A stretch of 64,000 bases of DNA from Nonomuraea typhae (GTDB lineage Bacteria > Actinomycetota > Actinomycetes > Streptosporangiales > Streptosporangiaceae): positions 372,001 through 436,000 of the forward strand of contig NZ_VRLV01000003.1 in the NCBI RefSeq assembly GCF_009760925.1. The letters run 5' to 3'. Below the pieces are notes generated by a model. The model had not been told where the DNA came from, ran no database searches, and was given only the letters and a program-made list of their open reading frames with translations. Made by a program: the position numbers and the translations under genes. Below, one piece after another: positions 1-9,214 of the stretch; the stretch's first letter is position 1, and each line of letters starts with the position of its first letter.

Positions 1-1410
1 GGCGGTCACCGTACTGCCGGGTTTGGGCACGACGATGGCTTTGACCTCTTCGCCTCGCTCGGGGTCGGGTACGGGGATCACGCCGACCTCGGCCACCTCC
101 GGCTGCGCCTGCATGTGCAGCTCCACTTCGGCGGAGGAGATGTTCTCGCCGCTGCGGCGCACCATGTCCCGTGCGCGGCCGAGGAAGAAGTGCTGCCCGT
201 CGGCGGTCTTGCGGACGAGGTCGCCGGTGCGGAACCACCCGCCGGGCAGGAACAGCTCGGCGTTGACCTCGGGCCGGTTGTGGTAGCCGAGCATCATCCC
301 GCTCCCCCGCAGGCACAGCTCGCCGACCTCACCGGGGGCCGTCTCGGCCCCGGCGGCGTCGATCACCTTGGACTCGCGGTGGGGCAGGCACCATCCCATC
401 GAGCCCGAGCCGACCAGGTCGGTCCGTTCCCATGGGACGAACGTCGATGGTCCGACCTCTGTGCTCGCGTACAGCTCTCGTGCCATCAGGCCGAAGCGTT
501 CCTCAAGCGGCTTGTGCAGCGCGGGCGAGATGGCCGACACCGGCGCCTTCTTCAGCTGGAGCCGATGGTCGAGTTCGGACGGTTCCTGCTTGAGCATGCC
601 TTCGTCGATCCACGCCATGTCGATGCCGTGGTCGGTGAGCCAGCGCATGAACGTGCGCCTGCTGAGGCCGGAGGTGACGTACAACTGGCCGCCACTGGCC
701 AGCGCCGTCATCAGGTACGCCTGGTTCTGCATGTAGAAGAACGGATGGTCGGCCAGGATGCGCTGCGGGTCGCCGAACGCCGCTGCGCCGTACACGGCGA
801 GGTCGAGCCAGTACTCGTGAGTGAGCAGGCAGCCTTTGGGCAGGCCCGTGGTCCCGGAGGTGAACTGGAGGCCCACGACATCGCGGCGCCGGGCCTGGTG
901 GGTCCTGGGTGTGGCGGGGTGTCTGAGCAGTTCCTCGAAGGTTCGCCCCTCGGCGTTGCCGGGGGCGCCGCTGTGGCCCGTCACGACGACGTTGCCGGGA
1001 GGCACCGCGCCCGCGACGTGTTCGCGCAGGTCTTCGGTCACGACGAGCCAGGAAGCTCCGGCGTCGCCGAGGACGGCGTCGACTTCCCGCCGCGTGTAGC
1101 GGGGGTTGACGGGGACGGCAAGGGCGCCGGCGTCGATCACGGCGAGCCAGGCCAGCGGGAATTCGATCTGGTTGCGCAGCATGAGGCCGACCTTGTCGCC
1201 GGGCTTGAGGCCGAGTGCTTCCAGCGCTGAGCGCACCCGGCTGACCGCCTGCTGCAACTGGGCCCAGGTCATCCGCTGCCCGGTGTCGATGAAGTGCAGC
1301 GCGCCGGCGTTGGGCCAGGCCCGCGCGGCGCGGTCCAATGCCTCCGGGATGGTGAGGTCCAGCAGGTCACGGTGGTGGGATGTGAGATCAATGGTCAAGT
1401 GGTCGTGCAC
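1..1410 (-). CDS. AMP-binding acyl-CoA synthetase, truncated by window edge
   Basis: Adenylate-forming ligase that would activate a carboxylic acid as acyl-AMP and pass it to CoA in the cytosol. Only the first 470 codons are present; the frame is still open at the left edge, so the C-terminal end is missing. GTG at 1410 is chosen because GGAG lies 7 bases upstream. Visible signatures: P-loop TSGTTGLPKG near residue 182, an ASTEVG segment, GWFRTGDL, and GRARDMVRRSGENIS near residue 410. The layout resembles crotonobetaine/carnitine-CoA ligases and fatty-acyl-CoA ligases, but the substrate cannot be read. It follows the hot-dog gene by 43 bases and probably shares its transcript. Confidence 0.9.
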   Translation of the reverse strand, partial: MHDHLTIDLTSHHRDLLDLTIPEALDRAARAWPNAGALHFIDTGQRMTWAQLQQAVSRVRSALEALGLKPGDKVGLMLRNQIEFPLAWLAVIDAGALAVPVNPRYTRREVDAVLGDAGASWLVVTEDLREHVAGAVPPGNVVVTGHSGAPGNAEGRTFEELLRHPATPRTHQARRRDVVGLQFTSGTTGLPKGCLLTHEYWLDLAVYGAAAFGDPQRILADHPFFYMQNQAYLMTALASGGQLYVTSGLSRRTFMRWLTDHGIDMAWIDEGMLKQEPSELDHRLQLKKAPVSAISPALHKPLEERFGLMARELYASTEVGPSTFVPWERTDLVGSGSMGWCLPHRESKVIDAAGAETAPGEVGELCLRGSGMMLGYHNRPEVNAELFLPGGWFRTGDLVRKTADGQHFFLGRARDMVRRSGENISSAEVELHMQAQPEVAEVGVIPVPDPERGEEVKAIVVPKPGSTVTA

Positions 1411-1453
1411 GGGTTCTCCGTTCGCGGCAGGGCGATGTGTGGTGCTGGGGTTC

Positions 1454-1951
1454 TCAGGCGTCCGGGCGGGGCGAGGAGGTGGTCCACAGCGCTCGCTGGG
1501 TGGCCACGAACCCGGGGCGTTCGCGGCCCTCGACCTCCGCGACGCAGTCGACGACGAGCAGGTGCCCCTGTTCGCCCCGGTCGATGACGTCGGCGATCGT
1601 TCCTCGGACGCGGAACCGGTCGGAGCACCGGATCACGGACACGAACCGCACCCGGTCCAGCCCGTAGTTCCAGGCCAGCCAGGGCCCTTCGGACCACAGG
1701 GCATGGTTGACCAGGTGATCGAGCACGGCGAGCAGGTGAAAGCCCTCCACCAGGTCCCGGCCGTATCCGGATTCGTCGTAGGGGTGGGGTGAACGGTCGA
1801 AGTAGGAAGCCTTGTCGAATGCGGCCGATCGGTCGGGGTCCATCTGGAACCACGGCGTCAGGAAGGTCTTGTCGCGCAGCGACGGCGCCTGGCCGGGATG
1901 GGCGACGCTGAGCGTGACGATCTCGGAGTCGTCGGTGTGGTCGATGCCCAT
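1454..1951 (-). CDS. hot-dog fold protein, MaoC/NodN-like dehydratase family
   Basis: A 165-residue single hot-dog domain, the usual length for a MaoC-like (R)-enoyl-CoA hydratase. The central helix (LVEGFHLLAVLDHLV, about residues 68-82) and the strand NYGLDRVRFVSVI match the fold. The catalytic Asp/His pair of true hydratases is only loosely represented, by DRSPHPYDE near residue 53, so it may be a thioesterase-like or inactive variant. GGAGG sits 7 bases before the ATG. Upstream is a 75-base gap after the ABC ATPase containing an AT-rich stretch, TTTTATAACAAGCTATACAT, that could be a promoter. The acyl-CoA synthetase follows, so an acyl-CoA substrate is likely. Confidence 0.72.
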   Translation of the reverse strand: MGIDHTDDSEIVTLSVAHPGQAPSLRDKTFLTPWFQMDPDRSAAFDKASYFDRSPHPYDESGYGRDLVEGFHLLAVLDHLVNHALWSEGPWLAWNYGLDRVRFVSVIRCSDRFRVRGTIADVIDRGEQGHLLVVDCVAEVEGRERPGFVATQRALWTTSSPRPDA

Positions 1952-2026
1952 GATTCGTCCTCCACGGAAATGTATAGCTTGTTATAAAACGAGCGCATAT
2001 GTGTGCCTGTTGTGCCCATGCGGTGT

Positions 2027-2830
2027 TCAGAGGGTGGTGAGGGAGGGGCGCCGCCGCGGCTTCCAGCCGGGGCGGGGTATCGCCTCCAGGAGTTGGCGGG
2101 TGTAGAGCTCGCGGGGGTGGTCGAGTACCTCGGACGTGGTGCCGTGCTCGACCACCCGACCGGCTCGCATGACCAGGCAGCGGTCGCTGATCTGCCGTAC
2201 GACGGCCAGGTCATGGGAGACGAACAGATACGAGACCCCGAGCCTGCGCCGGATGTCGATCAGGACGTTGAGCACCTGGGCCTGGACGCTGACGTCCAGG
2301 GCGGAGACGGCCTCATCCAGAATCAGGATCCGCGGCTGCAGGGCGAGGGCACGGGCGATGGTCACGCGCTGCCGCTGCCCGCCGGACAGGTTGCGGGGGT
2401 ATTCGGCGGCGTGACGTTCGTCCAGGCCGACCGCTTCCAGCAGTTCGTGCACACGGGCGCGGCGCTGGGCGCGCGGGTACCGGCGCAGGGTGAGGAACTC
2501 GGCGATGGCGCCGCCGATTCGCTGGCGGGGGTCCAGTGACCCGGACGGGTCTTGGAAGACCATCTGGATGTCGGGGCTGCCGGGGCGGCGGACGCCTGGC
2601 CCGGCGATGGGTGTGCCGCTCAGGAGGACCCGGCCTTCCGAGGCGGTTTCGAGTCCGGCGATGATCCGGGCGGTGGTGGTCTTGCCGGAGCCTGATTCGC
2701 CGACGATGGCCAGTGAGTCCCCCGGGCGGAGGTCAAAGCCGACGTCGTCCACGGCCACCAGGCCCGGCGAGGATCTCCGCCCGCTGAAGACCTTTCGCAG
2801 TCCTTGGACGAGCAGCAGCGGTTCGGTCAC
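2027..2830 (-). CDS. oligopeptide/dipeptide-type ABC transporter ATPase (DppF/OppF-like)
   Basis: Second nucleotide-binding subunit of the peptide/nickel-type importer encoded upstream. Walker A GESGSGKT, signature LSGGQRQRV and Walker B ILILDEA are intact; length is 267 residues. The frame is open further upstream, but GTG at 2830 is the likely start because it overlaps the stop of the preceding ATPase (GTGA), matching the 4-base coupling in the rest of the run. The extra upstream residues would be out-of-frame translation of the neighbour's end. It works at the inner face of the membrane with the ATPase ending at 2827. Confidence 0.9.
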   Translation of the reverse strand: MTEPLLLVQGLRKVFSGRRSSPGLVAVDDVGFDLRPGDSLAIVGESGSGKTTTARIIAGLETASEGRVLLSGTPIAGPGVRRPGSPDIQMVFQDPSGSLDPRQRIGGAIAEFLTLRRYPRAQRRARVHELLEAVGLDERHAAEYPRNLSGGQRQRVTIARALALQPRILILDEAVSALDVSVQAQVLNVLIDIRRRLGVSYLFVSHDLAVVRQISDRCLVMRAGRVVEHGTTSEVLDHPRELYTRQLLEAIPRPGWKPRRRPSLTTL

Positions 2831-3837
2831 GAGACCATCGCCCGCAGGGCCGATTCCAGGTCCTCGGCCCGATGGCAAGCCACCGAGCGGCCCGCGACGG
2901 GGCGGGCCAAGGGCCGCTGGGTGCGGCACTGATCCGTGGCGTAGGGGCATCGGGCGGCGAACACGCAGCCGTCCCCGGCTTCGAATGCCGCTATCGGGCG
3001 GCCGGGGATGGCGGCGATCCGCTTGACGCTGAAGGGGCTGGGTCGGGAGGCCAGCAGCGCGGCGGTATAGGGGTGTGCCGGGCCGGCGTAGACGGCTGCC
3101 GCAGGACCGATCTCCACGATCGTGCCCGCGTACATCACCGCCAGCGTGTCGGTGACCGCGGCGGCGAGATCGAGGTCATGGGTGATGAACAGCAGACCCA
3201 GTGAGCGCTCACGGATCTGCTCGGCGAGGATCGCCATCACCTCGGACTGGACGGTGACGTCCAGAGCGGTGGTGGGCTCGTCGGCCAGGACCAGATCGGG
3301 AGAGGGCAGCAGCGCCATCACGATCATCATGCGTTGCAGCAGGCCGCCGGAAAGCTGGTGCGGATACTGCGTCATGCGGCGCTCCGGGTCGCTCACACCG
3401 ACGTCGCGGAGCAGGGCGCAGCCGGCTTCAGCCGCCTCGTCCCGGGACATGTCGCCGCAAGCGACCACACCCTCGGTGAGGAAGTCGGCGATGGTACGCA
3501 GCGGGTTGGTGTGGGCGCGCGGATCCTGATAAATCATCGACACCCGCCGGGAGCGGTAGTCGGCCAGTTCCCGGCGCGACAACCCGAGGACGGAGCGGCC
3601 CTGGAAGCCGATGTGGCCCGTGACCGTCGCGCCGGCCGGCAGGAGCCGCAGCACCGCCCGGGCCGTCATCGACTTGCCCGAGCCGGACTCGCCGACCACC
3701 CCGACGGCCTCACCCGGCGCCACCGACAAGGTGACGCCTTGGATGACCGTACGGCGCGCGCCACGCCGATCATGACGGGGCAGTTCGACACCCAGGTTCT
3801 CGATATCCAGAAGCGGCTCGTTCACCCGCTCGTTCAT
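2827..3837 (-). CDS. oligopeptide/dipeptide-type ABC transporter ATPase (DppD/OppD-like)
   Basis: First nucleotide-binding subunit, 336 residues. Walker A GESGSGKS and Walker B LVLADEPTTALD are clear. The signature reads LSGGLLQRM rather than the common LSGGMRQRV, a mild variation. The C-terminal segment GCVFAARCPYATDQC is the oligopeptide_HPY region of DppD/OppD ATPases, whose cysteines can bind an Fe-S cluster in relatives. The ATG at 3837 overlaps the stop of the permease gene (ATGA). Confidence 0.92.
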   Translation of the reverse strand: MNERVNEPLLDIENLGVELPRHDRRGARRTVIQGVTLSVAPGEAVGVVGESGSGKSMTARAVLRLLPAGATVTGHIGFQGRSVLGLSRRELADYRSRRVSMIYQDPRAHTNPLRTIADFLTEGVVACGDMSRDEAAEAGCALLRDVGVSDPERRMTQYPHQLSGGLLQRMMIVMALLPSPDLVLADEPTTALDVTVQSEVMAILAEQIRERSLGLLFITHDLDLAAAVTDTLAVMYAGTIVEIGPAAAVYAGPAHPYTAALLASRPSPFSVKRIAAIPGRPIAAFEAGDGCVFAARCPYATDQCRTQRPLARPVAGRSVACHRAEDLESALRAMVS

Positions 3838-4700
3838 TGGTCTGCTCCGATCCGCACAGAGAGCCGTTCGCCGAGTACGTTGAACGCGACCACCGCCGCG
3901 ACGATGCACAGCCCGGCCGTCACGCTCTGCTGGACGGCTCCGCCGAGCATCTCGGACCTGCCGTCGTTCACCATGACGCCCCATTCGGCCTGCGGTGGCT
4001 GGACGCCGAGGCCGAGGAAGGAGATCGCGCCGAACTCCATCAGCGCCGACCCGAACGCCAGTGTGGCCTGCGCCATGATGATGGGGGCCACGTTGCGGAG
4101 CACGTGCCGGGTGCAGATACGCCAGGCCGGCAGCCCGGCCAGAGCCAGCGCCTCCACGTACGGCCGGTGCCGTTCCGTCAGGGCGGCGCTGCGTACGACG
4201 CGTGCGATGTAGGGGACGTACACCACTGACAGAGCGATCACCGGAGCCCAGAAACCCGCCCCGAAGATCGCTGCGGCCAGCACCGCGACCAGGACGCCCG
4301 GCGCCGCGAACAGCACGTTCAGCACCCGGGCCACAGCCCGGTCGACCCAGCCGCCGTGCCAGGCCGAAAAGATGGCCAGCGCGGTACCGAGCGCCGAACC
4401 GGTCGCCACGATGACCGCCGGTCCGGCGAAGCTCAACCGAGCCCCGGCCAGCAACCGGGACAAGATGTCGCGGCCAAGCGCGTCGGTCCCGAGCAGATGG
4501 GCCGCCGACGGGGCCTGCCCGGAGGCCAGGATGTCGGTGCGATCCGGCGGGTACGGGGCCAGCAGCGGCCCGAACACCGCCAGCAGGACCAGCAGCCCGC
4601 ACACTACTGCGAAGATCGTCAGGATAGGGTCGCGTCGGCCGAGCCGCAGCATCGACAACGGCGCCGTCCGCGCGACCTGCGCCATCTGCGTCACGGTCAT
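3834..4700 (-). CDS. ABC transporter permease (DppC/OppC-like)
   Basis: Inner-membrane permease, 288 residues, with an N-terminal membrane segment (about residues 27-48) followed by the BPD_transp_1 core. It carries the family hallmark HLLGTDALGRDILSRLLAGAR after the first segment, and the EAA-type coupling loop EALALAGLPAWRICTRHVL that contacts the ATPases. ATG at 4700 overlaps the stop of the DppB-like gene; the frame is open further upstream but only as antisense-type noise. Substrate cannot be assigned from sequence. Confidence 0.92.
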   Translation of the reverse strand: MTVTQMAQVARTAPLSMLRLGRRDPILTIFAVVCGLLVLLAVFGPLLAPYPPDRTDILASGQAPSAAHLLGTDALGRDILSRLLAGARLSFAGPAVIVATGSALGTALAIFSAWHGGWVDRAVARVLNVLFAAPGVLVAVLAAAIFGAGFWAPVIALSVVYVPYIARVVRSAALTERHRPYVEALALAGLPAWRICTRHVLRNVAPIIMAQATLAFGSALMEFGAISFLGLGVQPPQAEWGVMVNDGRSEMLGGAVQQSVTAGLCIVAAVVAFNVLGERLSVRIGADQ

Positions 4701-5728
4701 GCGCCGGCTCCGTCCCGCAGGCGTGGATCGAGCGACGTCTGGACCAGGTCGATCACGGTGGTGACGGCGACGAACGCGACAATGATGATCAGCGAGACGG
4801 CGTTGACCACCGGGTAGTCCTTGGCGGACACACTTCGTACCAGCAGCGAGCCGATCCCGTCGATGGCGAACGCCGTTTCCACCACCACCGACCCGGCGAC
4901 CAGACCGGCCGTCACCAGGCCGGAGACCGTCAGCAGCGGGATGAACGCGTTGCGCAGCACGTGCCGCCGGATCACCAGGAACCGGGGCAGACCCCGGCCG
5001 ATCGCGGTGGTCACGTGCTCCTTGTCCGCCTCCTGTTTCACCGCAGCGGCCGTCATCTGCGCGATGTAGGCCGACCAGCCTAACGACAGCGCCACCGCAG
5101 GCAGCGTCAGGTGCCAGATCCGGTCGCCGAACCCGCTGCCCGCACCGTAGGTCGGAAACCAGCCGAGCCCGGCCGCGAAGACGCTGATCAGCAGAGCGGC
5201 GGCCACGAATCCGGGGATCGCGATGCCCACCCCGGTCAGGCCGCTCACCAGCGGGCGCCAGCGTCCGCTGACGCCGCCGAACGTGCCCAGGCCGACCCCC
5301 GCCACCAAAGTGATCAGGGCGGCCATCGCCGTCAACATGAAGCTGACGCCAAGCCGCGGCGTCAGCAGCGCGGTCACGTCCTGGCGATAGGTCAGCGACG
5401 CCCCGAGATCGCCGTGCAGGACACCGGTCAGCCAATGCCAATAGCGCACCAGAACCGGGTCGTCGAGCCCGAGCTGCGCCGACATCGCGGCCCGCTGGGC
5501 GGCAGTGGCCCGATCCCCAAGGAGCTGCGCCACCGGGTCGCCGGGGGCTTGGGCCAGCGCGAGGAAGACGACGAGCGAGGAGACCACTACCGTGGCCACC
5601 CCACCGGCGGCCAATGTGGCCGCCCGCCGCAGCAGCCCGGTCCAGGCGGTCCCGCCGGTAGCGGCCGCGCCGGTCTTCAGATCGGAGGCGAGGCCGGGTT
5701 CCGGGCCGGAGTGCTTCATGGTCACCAC
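4697..5728 (-). CDS. ABC transporter permease (DppB/OppB-like)
   Basis: Partner permease of about 340 residues with roughly six membrane segments, the conserved N-terminal GDPVAQLLGDRATAAQRAAM segment and the EAA-like loop IGRGLPRFLVIRRHVLRNA. The start is uncertain: tandem GTG codons at 5728 and 5725 and an ATG at 5719 are in frame; AAGG lies 4 bases before 5728 and 13 before 5719. The gene begins just after the substrate-binding protein stops (5735) and ends in a 4-base overlap with the DppC-like gene. Confidence 0.9.
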   Translation of the reverse strand: MVTMKHSGPEPGLASDLKTGAAATGGTAWTGLLRRAATLAAGGVATVVVSSLVVFLALAQAPGDPVAQLLGDRATAAQRAAMSAQLGLDDPVLVRYWHWLTGVLHGDLGASLTYRQDVTALLTPRLGVSFMLTAMAALITLVAGVGLGTFGGVSGRWRPLVSGLTGVGIAIPGFVAAALLISVFAAGLGWFPTYGAGSGFGDRIWHLTLPAVALSLGWSAYIAQMTAAAVKQEADKEHVTTAIGRGLPRFLVIRRHVLRNAFIPLLTVSGLVTAGLVAGSVVVETAFAIDGIGSLLVRSVSAKDYPVVNAVSLIIIVAFVAVTTVIDLVQTSLDPRLRDGAGA

Positions 5729-5734
5729 GCGGCC

Positions 5735-7390
5735 TTATCCGGCCGAGCCGACGAAGGCCATCTGCGGCATCGACCAGTAGGCGAACGAGGTGATCGCACC
5801 GGTGAGCCGTGAGTTGAGGAAGGTCACGGTGTGGTTGCTGACCAGCGGGATGGAGTTGGGTGCACGTTCGAAGATCTCCTGGGCGGCCACGATCTTGCGT
5901 GCCCGTTCGGCGGCGTCGAAACTCTGCCGCGCCTCGGTCAGTAGCCGGGTCACCTCGGCGTTGTTGAAGTCGGCGTAGTTGTAGGGCTGGCCGGGCAGGT
6001 AGCCGAGGCCAAGGGTCTCAAGGGGGTCCTGGGTGGCGTTGAAGGTCGAGTGCAGCATCAGGTCCATTCCCTTGCGTCTTTCTGCGTCGGTCCCGGCCTG
6101 GTCGAACGCCAGCGGGGTCAGCGTGTTGATCCTGATCTTCAGTCCTGCCTGCTTGGCCTGCTGCTGGATCAGCTGTGCCGTACGCGAGCCGCTGTCGTTG
6201 CCGCCCTTGGTCACCAGGACGATTTCCTGGCCCGCATAGCCCGACTCGGCGACCAGCCTCTTGGCCTTCTCGAGGTCGTAGCCGCGCTCCTTGGCGAAAC
6301 GCTGGTACGCCTGCTGGTAGGTCTCCTTCTGGTCGCTGGGCCACGTCGCGGGCGAGAGGCCGGTGTACAGCGGGGCCGCTGCGCCGTTGAAGACGACCCG
6401 GGCCAGCGCCGCACGGTCGACAAGGGTGAGAAACGCCTGGAGCACTTTCGCGTCGCCGAGCACACCGCCCGGGTTCGCCACGTCAAGCTGCCACGACTGC
6501 ATCGAGGGGCCGAACGTCAAGCGTCCCGCACCGGACTTGCGCAGCGCCGGGATGGCCGACGGGGAGATCTCGTAGGCGCCGTCGATCTCTCCCGCGTTCA
6601 GCGCCTGCACCAGCGCCGTGGTGTCGGTGACGAAGGTGAACGTCACCTGTTTCGCGTGTGCCCGCCGCTCGGGGTTCCAGTAGGCGTCATTACGCGAGAT
6701 CGTGATGCTGTCTCCGCTGCGCCATGACTCCAGCTTGAACGGTCCGCTGCACATCAGCCCGCCCTCAGGCGTGCCGATCTTCTTGCCCGCCCGCTCGGCA
6801 TGCGCCTTCTGCACCACCATGCCCGCGATATTGGCCATCTCGTTGTTGAACAGCTCGTCGGGCTTGGTGAACCGCACCGTCACCTGGTCGCGGCCGGTCG
6901 CGGTGATGTTCTTGACGTTGATGTAGTTCAAGCTGACGATCCGTGATGGGTCCCTGCCCAGATTCAGGCTGTAGGCCACGTCCTCGGCCGTCACCGGCTT
7001 GCCGTCCCAGAACCGGGCGTCGGAGCGGATCGTGTAAACGATCGTCTTCGGGTCGACCTGCTTGTATGTAGCCAAGTTCGGTGTCAGCCGATGCTCGGCG
7101 TCGATCTTCAGCAGCCCCTCGCACAGGTTGCCGACGACCTGGCCGCTGCTGTACGCGGCCGCATTGGGGGGAAAGAGCGTGGCCGGCTCACCCGGGAGAT
7201 TCCAGGTGATGCGGTCGACCTGCCCCTTGGCGGGCGGCAGGCTCGCGACAAGCTGGGGCTGCTGCTGCCCGCCGCCCGCGTCGGTCTGCGAAGCGGACGA
7301 GCAAGCCACCACACCGCCGGCGGCGACGATCGCCACCGCCGCCGCCCCCAGCTGTCCAGCAGAACGGCGGCCACCAGGGGATAGAGACAT
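5735..7390 (-). CDS. ABC transporter substrate-binding lipoprotein, family 5
   Basis: Extracellular solute-binding protein of the peptide/nickel family, 551 residues. An N-terminal signal ends in a lipobox (GGVVAC, Cys30), so it should be lipid-anchored outside the membrane. SBP_bac_5 features include TWNLPGEPATLFPP near the mature start, KPVTAEDVAYSLNL, and GPFKLESWRSGD. AGGAG lies 6 bases before the ATG. First gene of the five-gene importer run; the 220-base gap to the divergent hydrolase should hold the promoter, with TTTATATATTGCGCTTTACAT at about 7434-7460 (minus strand) the most AT-rich segment. Confidence 0.93.
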   Translation of the reverse strand: MSLSPGGRRSAGQLGAAAVAIVAAGGVVACSSASQTDAGGGQQQPQLVASLPPAKGQVDRITWNLPGEPATLFPPNAAAYSSGQVVGNLCEGLLKIDAEHRLTPNLATYKQVDPKTIVYTIRSDARFWDGKPVTAEDVAYSLNLGRDPSRIVSLNYINVKNITATGRDQVTVRFTKPDELFNNEMANIAGMVVQKAHAERAGKKIGTPEGGLMCSGPFKLESWRSGDSITISRNDAYWNPERRAHAKQVTFTFVTDTTALVQALNAGEIDGAYEISPSAIPALRKSGAGRLTFGPSMQSWQLDVANPGGVLGDAKVLQAFLTLVDRAALARVVFNGAAAPLYTGLSPATWPSDQKETYQQAYQRFAKERGYDLEKAKRLVAESGYAGQEIVLVTKGGNDSGSRTAQLIQQQAKQAGLKIRINTLTPLAFDQAGTDAERRKGMDLMLHSTFNATQDPLETLGLGYLPGQPYNYADFNNAEVTRLLTEARQSFDAAERARKIVAAQEIFERAPNSIPLVSNHTVTFLNSRLTGAITSFAYWSMPQMAFVGSAG

Positions 7391-7610
7391 CGGAACTCCT
7401 TCGCTTGGGCCACCTGCCCCGATCGACGGCATGTGATGTAAAGCGCAATATATAAAGGTCGTTCCATAACCACAAGAGGTCGAAGCAGGGAAGCGAACCC
7501 TCTGACCTGGGGCGGCGATGCGATCAGGCACAACGACGCGCTGGCTGCGGCAGCGCAGCAACGACGCCGGCGGTCGTTCGCGTGGCGATGGACCGTGTAG
7601 GGTCCGGCGC

Positions 7611-8792
7611 ATGCCACATGCCCTCCCGACCCCAGACCTCAACGCCGCACTCCTCGCCGAGACCGCCCGGCTCGCCGAACGCACCATCGAGGTGCGCCGC
7701 CACCTGCATGCCAACCCAGAACTCGGCTTCCAGGAACACGCGACGGCGGCACTCGTCGCCGACCGCTGCGCGGCGCTCGGGTTCGAGGTACGGCGGGGCG
7801 TCGGCGGCACAGGCGTGCTCGCCGACCTGGACTCCGGCCGCCCCGGCCCCACGGTCCTCGTCCGTGCCGACATGGACGCCCTGCCGATCGAGGAGGTGGC
7901 CGACGGCCGTCCCTACCGCTCCACCGTGCCCGGTGTCATGCACGCCTGCGGGCACGACGGGCACACCGCGATCGCGCTGAGCGTCGCGCAGGTGCTGCAC
8001 GCGCTACGCGACCGCTGGAACGGGCGGGTCCGGATGTGCTTCCAGCCCGCCGAGGAGCTCGGCGACGGCGCCCGCCGTATGATCCAGGACGGCGCCCTGA
8101 CGGGCGTCGACCGCGCAGTCGGCCTGCATCTGACCGAGCTCTACCCTGTGGGCGTGCTCGGGCTCGGCCCGGGCCCGCTGCTGGCCGCCCTGGAGACCTT
8201 CCGCATCACGATCACCGGCACCGGCGGTCACGGCAGTGCCCCGGACGGCGCCATCGACCCGCTGCCGATCACGGCGGAGGTGATCTTGGCCCTGCGCGAC
8301 CTCAGAGCACGGATCGGGGACTCCGCCACGGTCACCGCCACTCAGGTCAACGGTGGTACCGCCCCCAACATCATCCCCACCGAGGTCTCGATAGCCGGCA
8401 CGATCCGCTCGCTCGACCCCGAGGGCTGCGGCGCGCTGAGCGAGCAGGTGGCGCAGATCGTACGAGAGATCGCCGAGCGCGGTGGCGCCTCCGCCGGCCT
8501 CACCTTCGGCCCCAGTTGCCCGACCCTGACGAACGACCCCGCCGTCACCGAGCTCCTCCGGACGGCCTTCACCGAGGCATTCGGACCCGAGCGGGTCCAG
8601 CCCGTCGAGCCGATGACCGGCTCCGACGACATGTCGCGCTTCCTGCGCGAAGTGCCCGGCTGCTACTACGCCGTCGGCGCCCCCTCCCCCGACGCCCCGT
8701 CCTCTCATCACCCAGCCTTCGACATCGACGAAACCGCCCTCTCCGTCGGCGTCGAGTCCCTGACCCGAGCCACTCTCGCCCTGCTGGCCTAA
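7611..8792 (+). CDS. M20-family amidohydrolase (hippurate/N-acyl-amino-acid hydrolase type)
   Basis: Metal-dependent amidohydrolase of the M20D group, which splits N-acyl-amino acids or similar amides. A 393-residue product with RRHLHANPELGFQE, the metal site MHACGHDGHTA (Cys113, His115, His118), the acid/base Glu in PAEELGDGA near residue 149, the dimerisation-domain segment GHGSAPDGAIDP and a late HHPAFDID. No signal peptide, so cytosolic. The frame is open to 7518, but family alignment favours ATG 7611; no strong ribosome site is visible there. Divergent from the peptide-type ABC importer, suggesting it acts on an imported conjugate. Confidence 0.9.
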   Translation: MPHALPTPDLNAALLAETARLAERTIEVRRHLHANPELGFQEHATAALVADRCAALGFEVRRGVGGTGVLADLDSGRPGPTVLVRADMDALPIEEVADGRPYRSTVPGVMHACGHDGHTAIALSVAQVLHALRDRWNGRVRMCFQPAEELGDGARRMIQDGALTGVDRAVGLHLTELYPVGVLGLGPGPLLAALETFRITITGTGGHGSAPDGAIDPLPITAEVILALRDLRARIGDSATVTATQVNGGTAPNIIPTEVSIAGTIRSLDPEGCGALSEQVAQIVREIAERGGASAGLTFGPSCPTLTNDPAVTELLRTAFTEAFGPERVQPVEPMTGSDDMSRFLREVPGCYYAVGAPSPDAPSSHHPAFDIDETALSVGVESLTRATLALLA

Positions 8793-9183
8793 CGGACCCG
8801 GCGGTCGCGCGTCTTCGACTTCCGGCCGTACCGGACCTACGACTACGAGCTGCGACTCGACCCCGGCCAGCGAGCACTGAAGGGTTACCGGCCGGGCCAC
8901 ATCACGACCCGCCCCGGGCCCGGTCCAGGTCGGCGAGCAGGAACGGCCGATTGCCCCGAGGCGCCACCCCGGCATCTGGCTCTGACCGTGCCCCTGCCTT
9001 GTCATGGCGAAGCTCACGCATAGGTGCGCCATGTCGCAGGCATGGCGTGGTGTTCGAGAGCGGCCCAGTCACCGCTTGCTGGCAGAGATCCAAGGCGGGC
9101 CGCCCGTTCCTCGGTCGGCGCGGGATGAGGCCGGCGGCTACCCGAGTCGGTCACAGTGGATAATCGATCAATCACATAGAGTC
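8793..9183. other. non-coding gap after the amidohydrolase
   Basis: About 390 bases without a gene I can defend. A short plus-strand stretch at about 8810-8910 has coding-like codon use (RVFDFRPYRTYDYELRLD), but it has no start, stop context or recognisable family; it may be a worn gene fragment. AT-rich bases GTGGATAATCGATCAATCAC at about 9157-9176 are a plausible promoter region for the I36 gene. Confidence 0.4.
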
Positions 9184-9208
9184 CCTTCCTGGAATCTCTC
9201 CAGGAAGG
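9184..9208 (+). promoter_or_regulatory. perfect 10-bp hairpin covering the ribosome binding site
   Basis: CCTTCCTGGA (9184-9193), loop ATCTC, TCCAGGAAGG (9199-9208). The right arm contains the Shine-Dalgarno sequence AGGAAGG (9202-9208), 6 bases before the ATG at 9215. If transcription starts upstream of 9184, the ribosome site would be fully paired, so translation would need unfolding. A DNA operator is the alternative reading. Confidence 0.75.
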
Positions 9209-9214
9209 ACATCC

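Noticed and set aside
8810..8910. Short coding-like stretch RVFDFRPYRTYDYELRLD
   Set aside because: No start, family or neighbouring coding context; kept only as a note in the gap entry.
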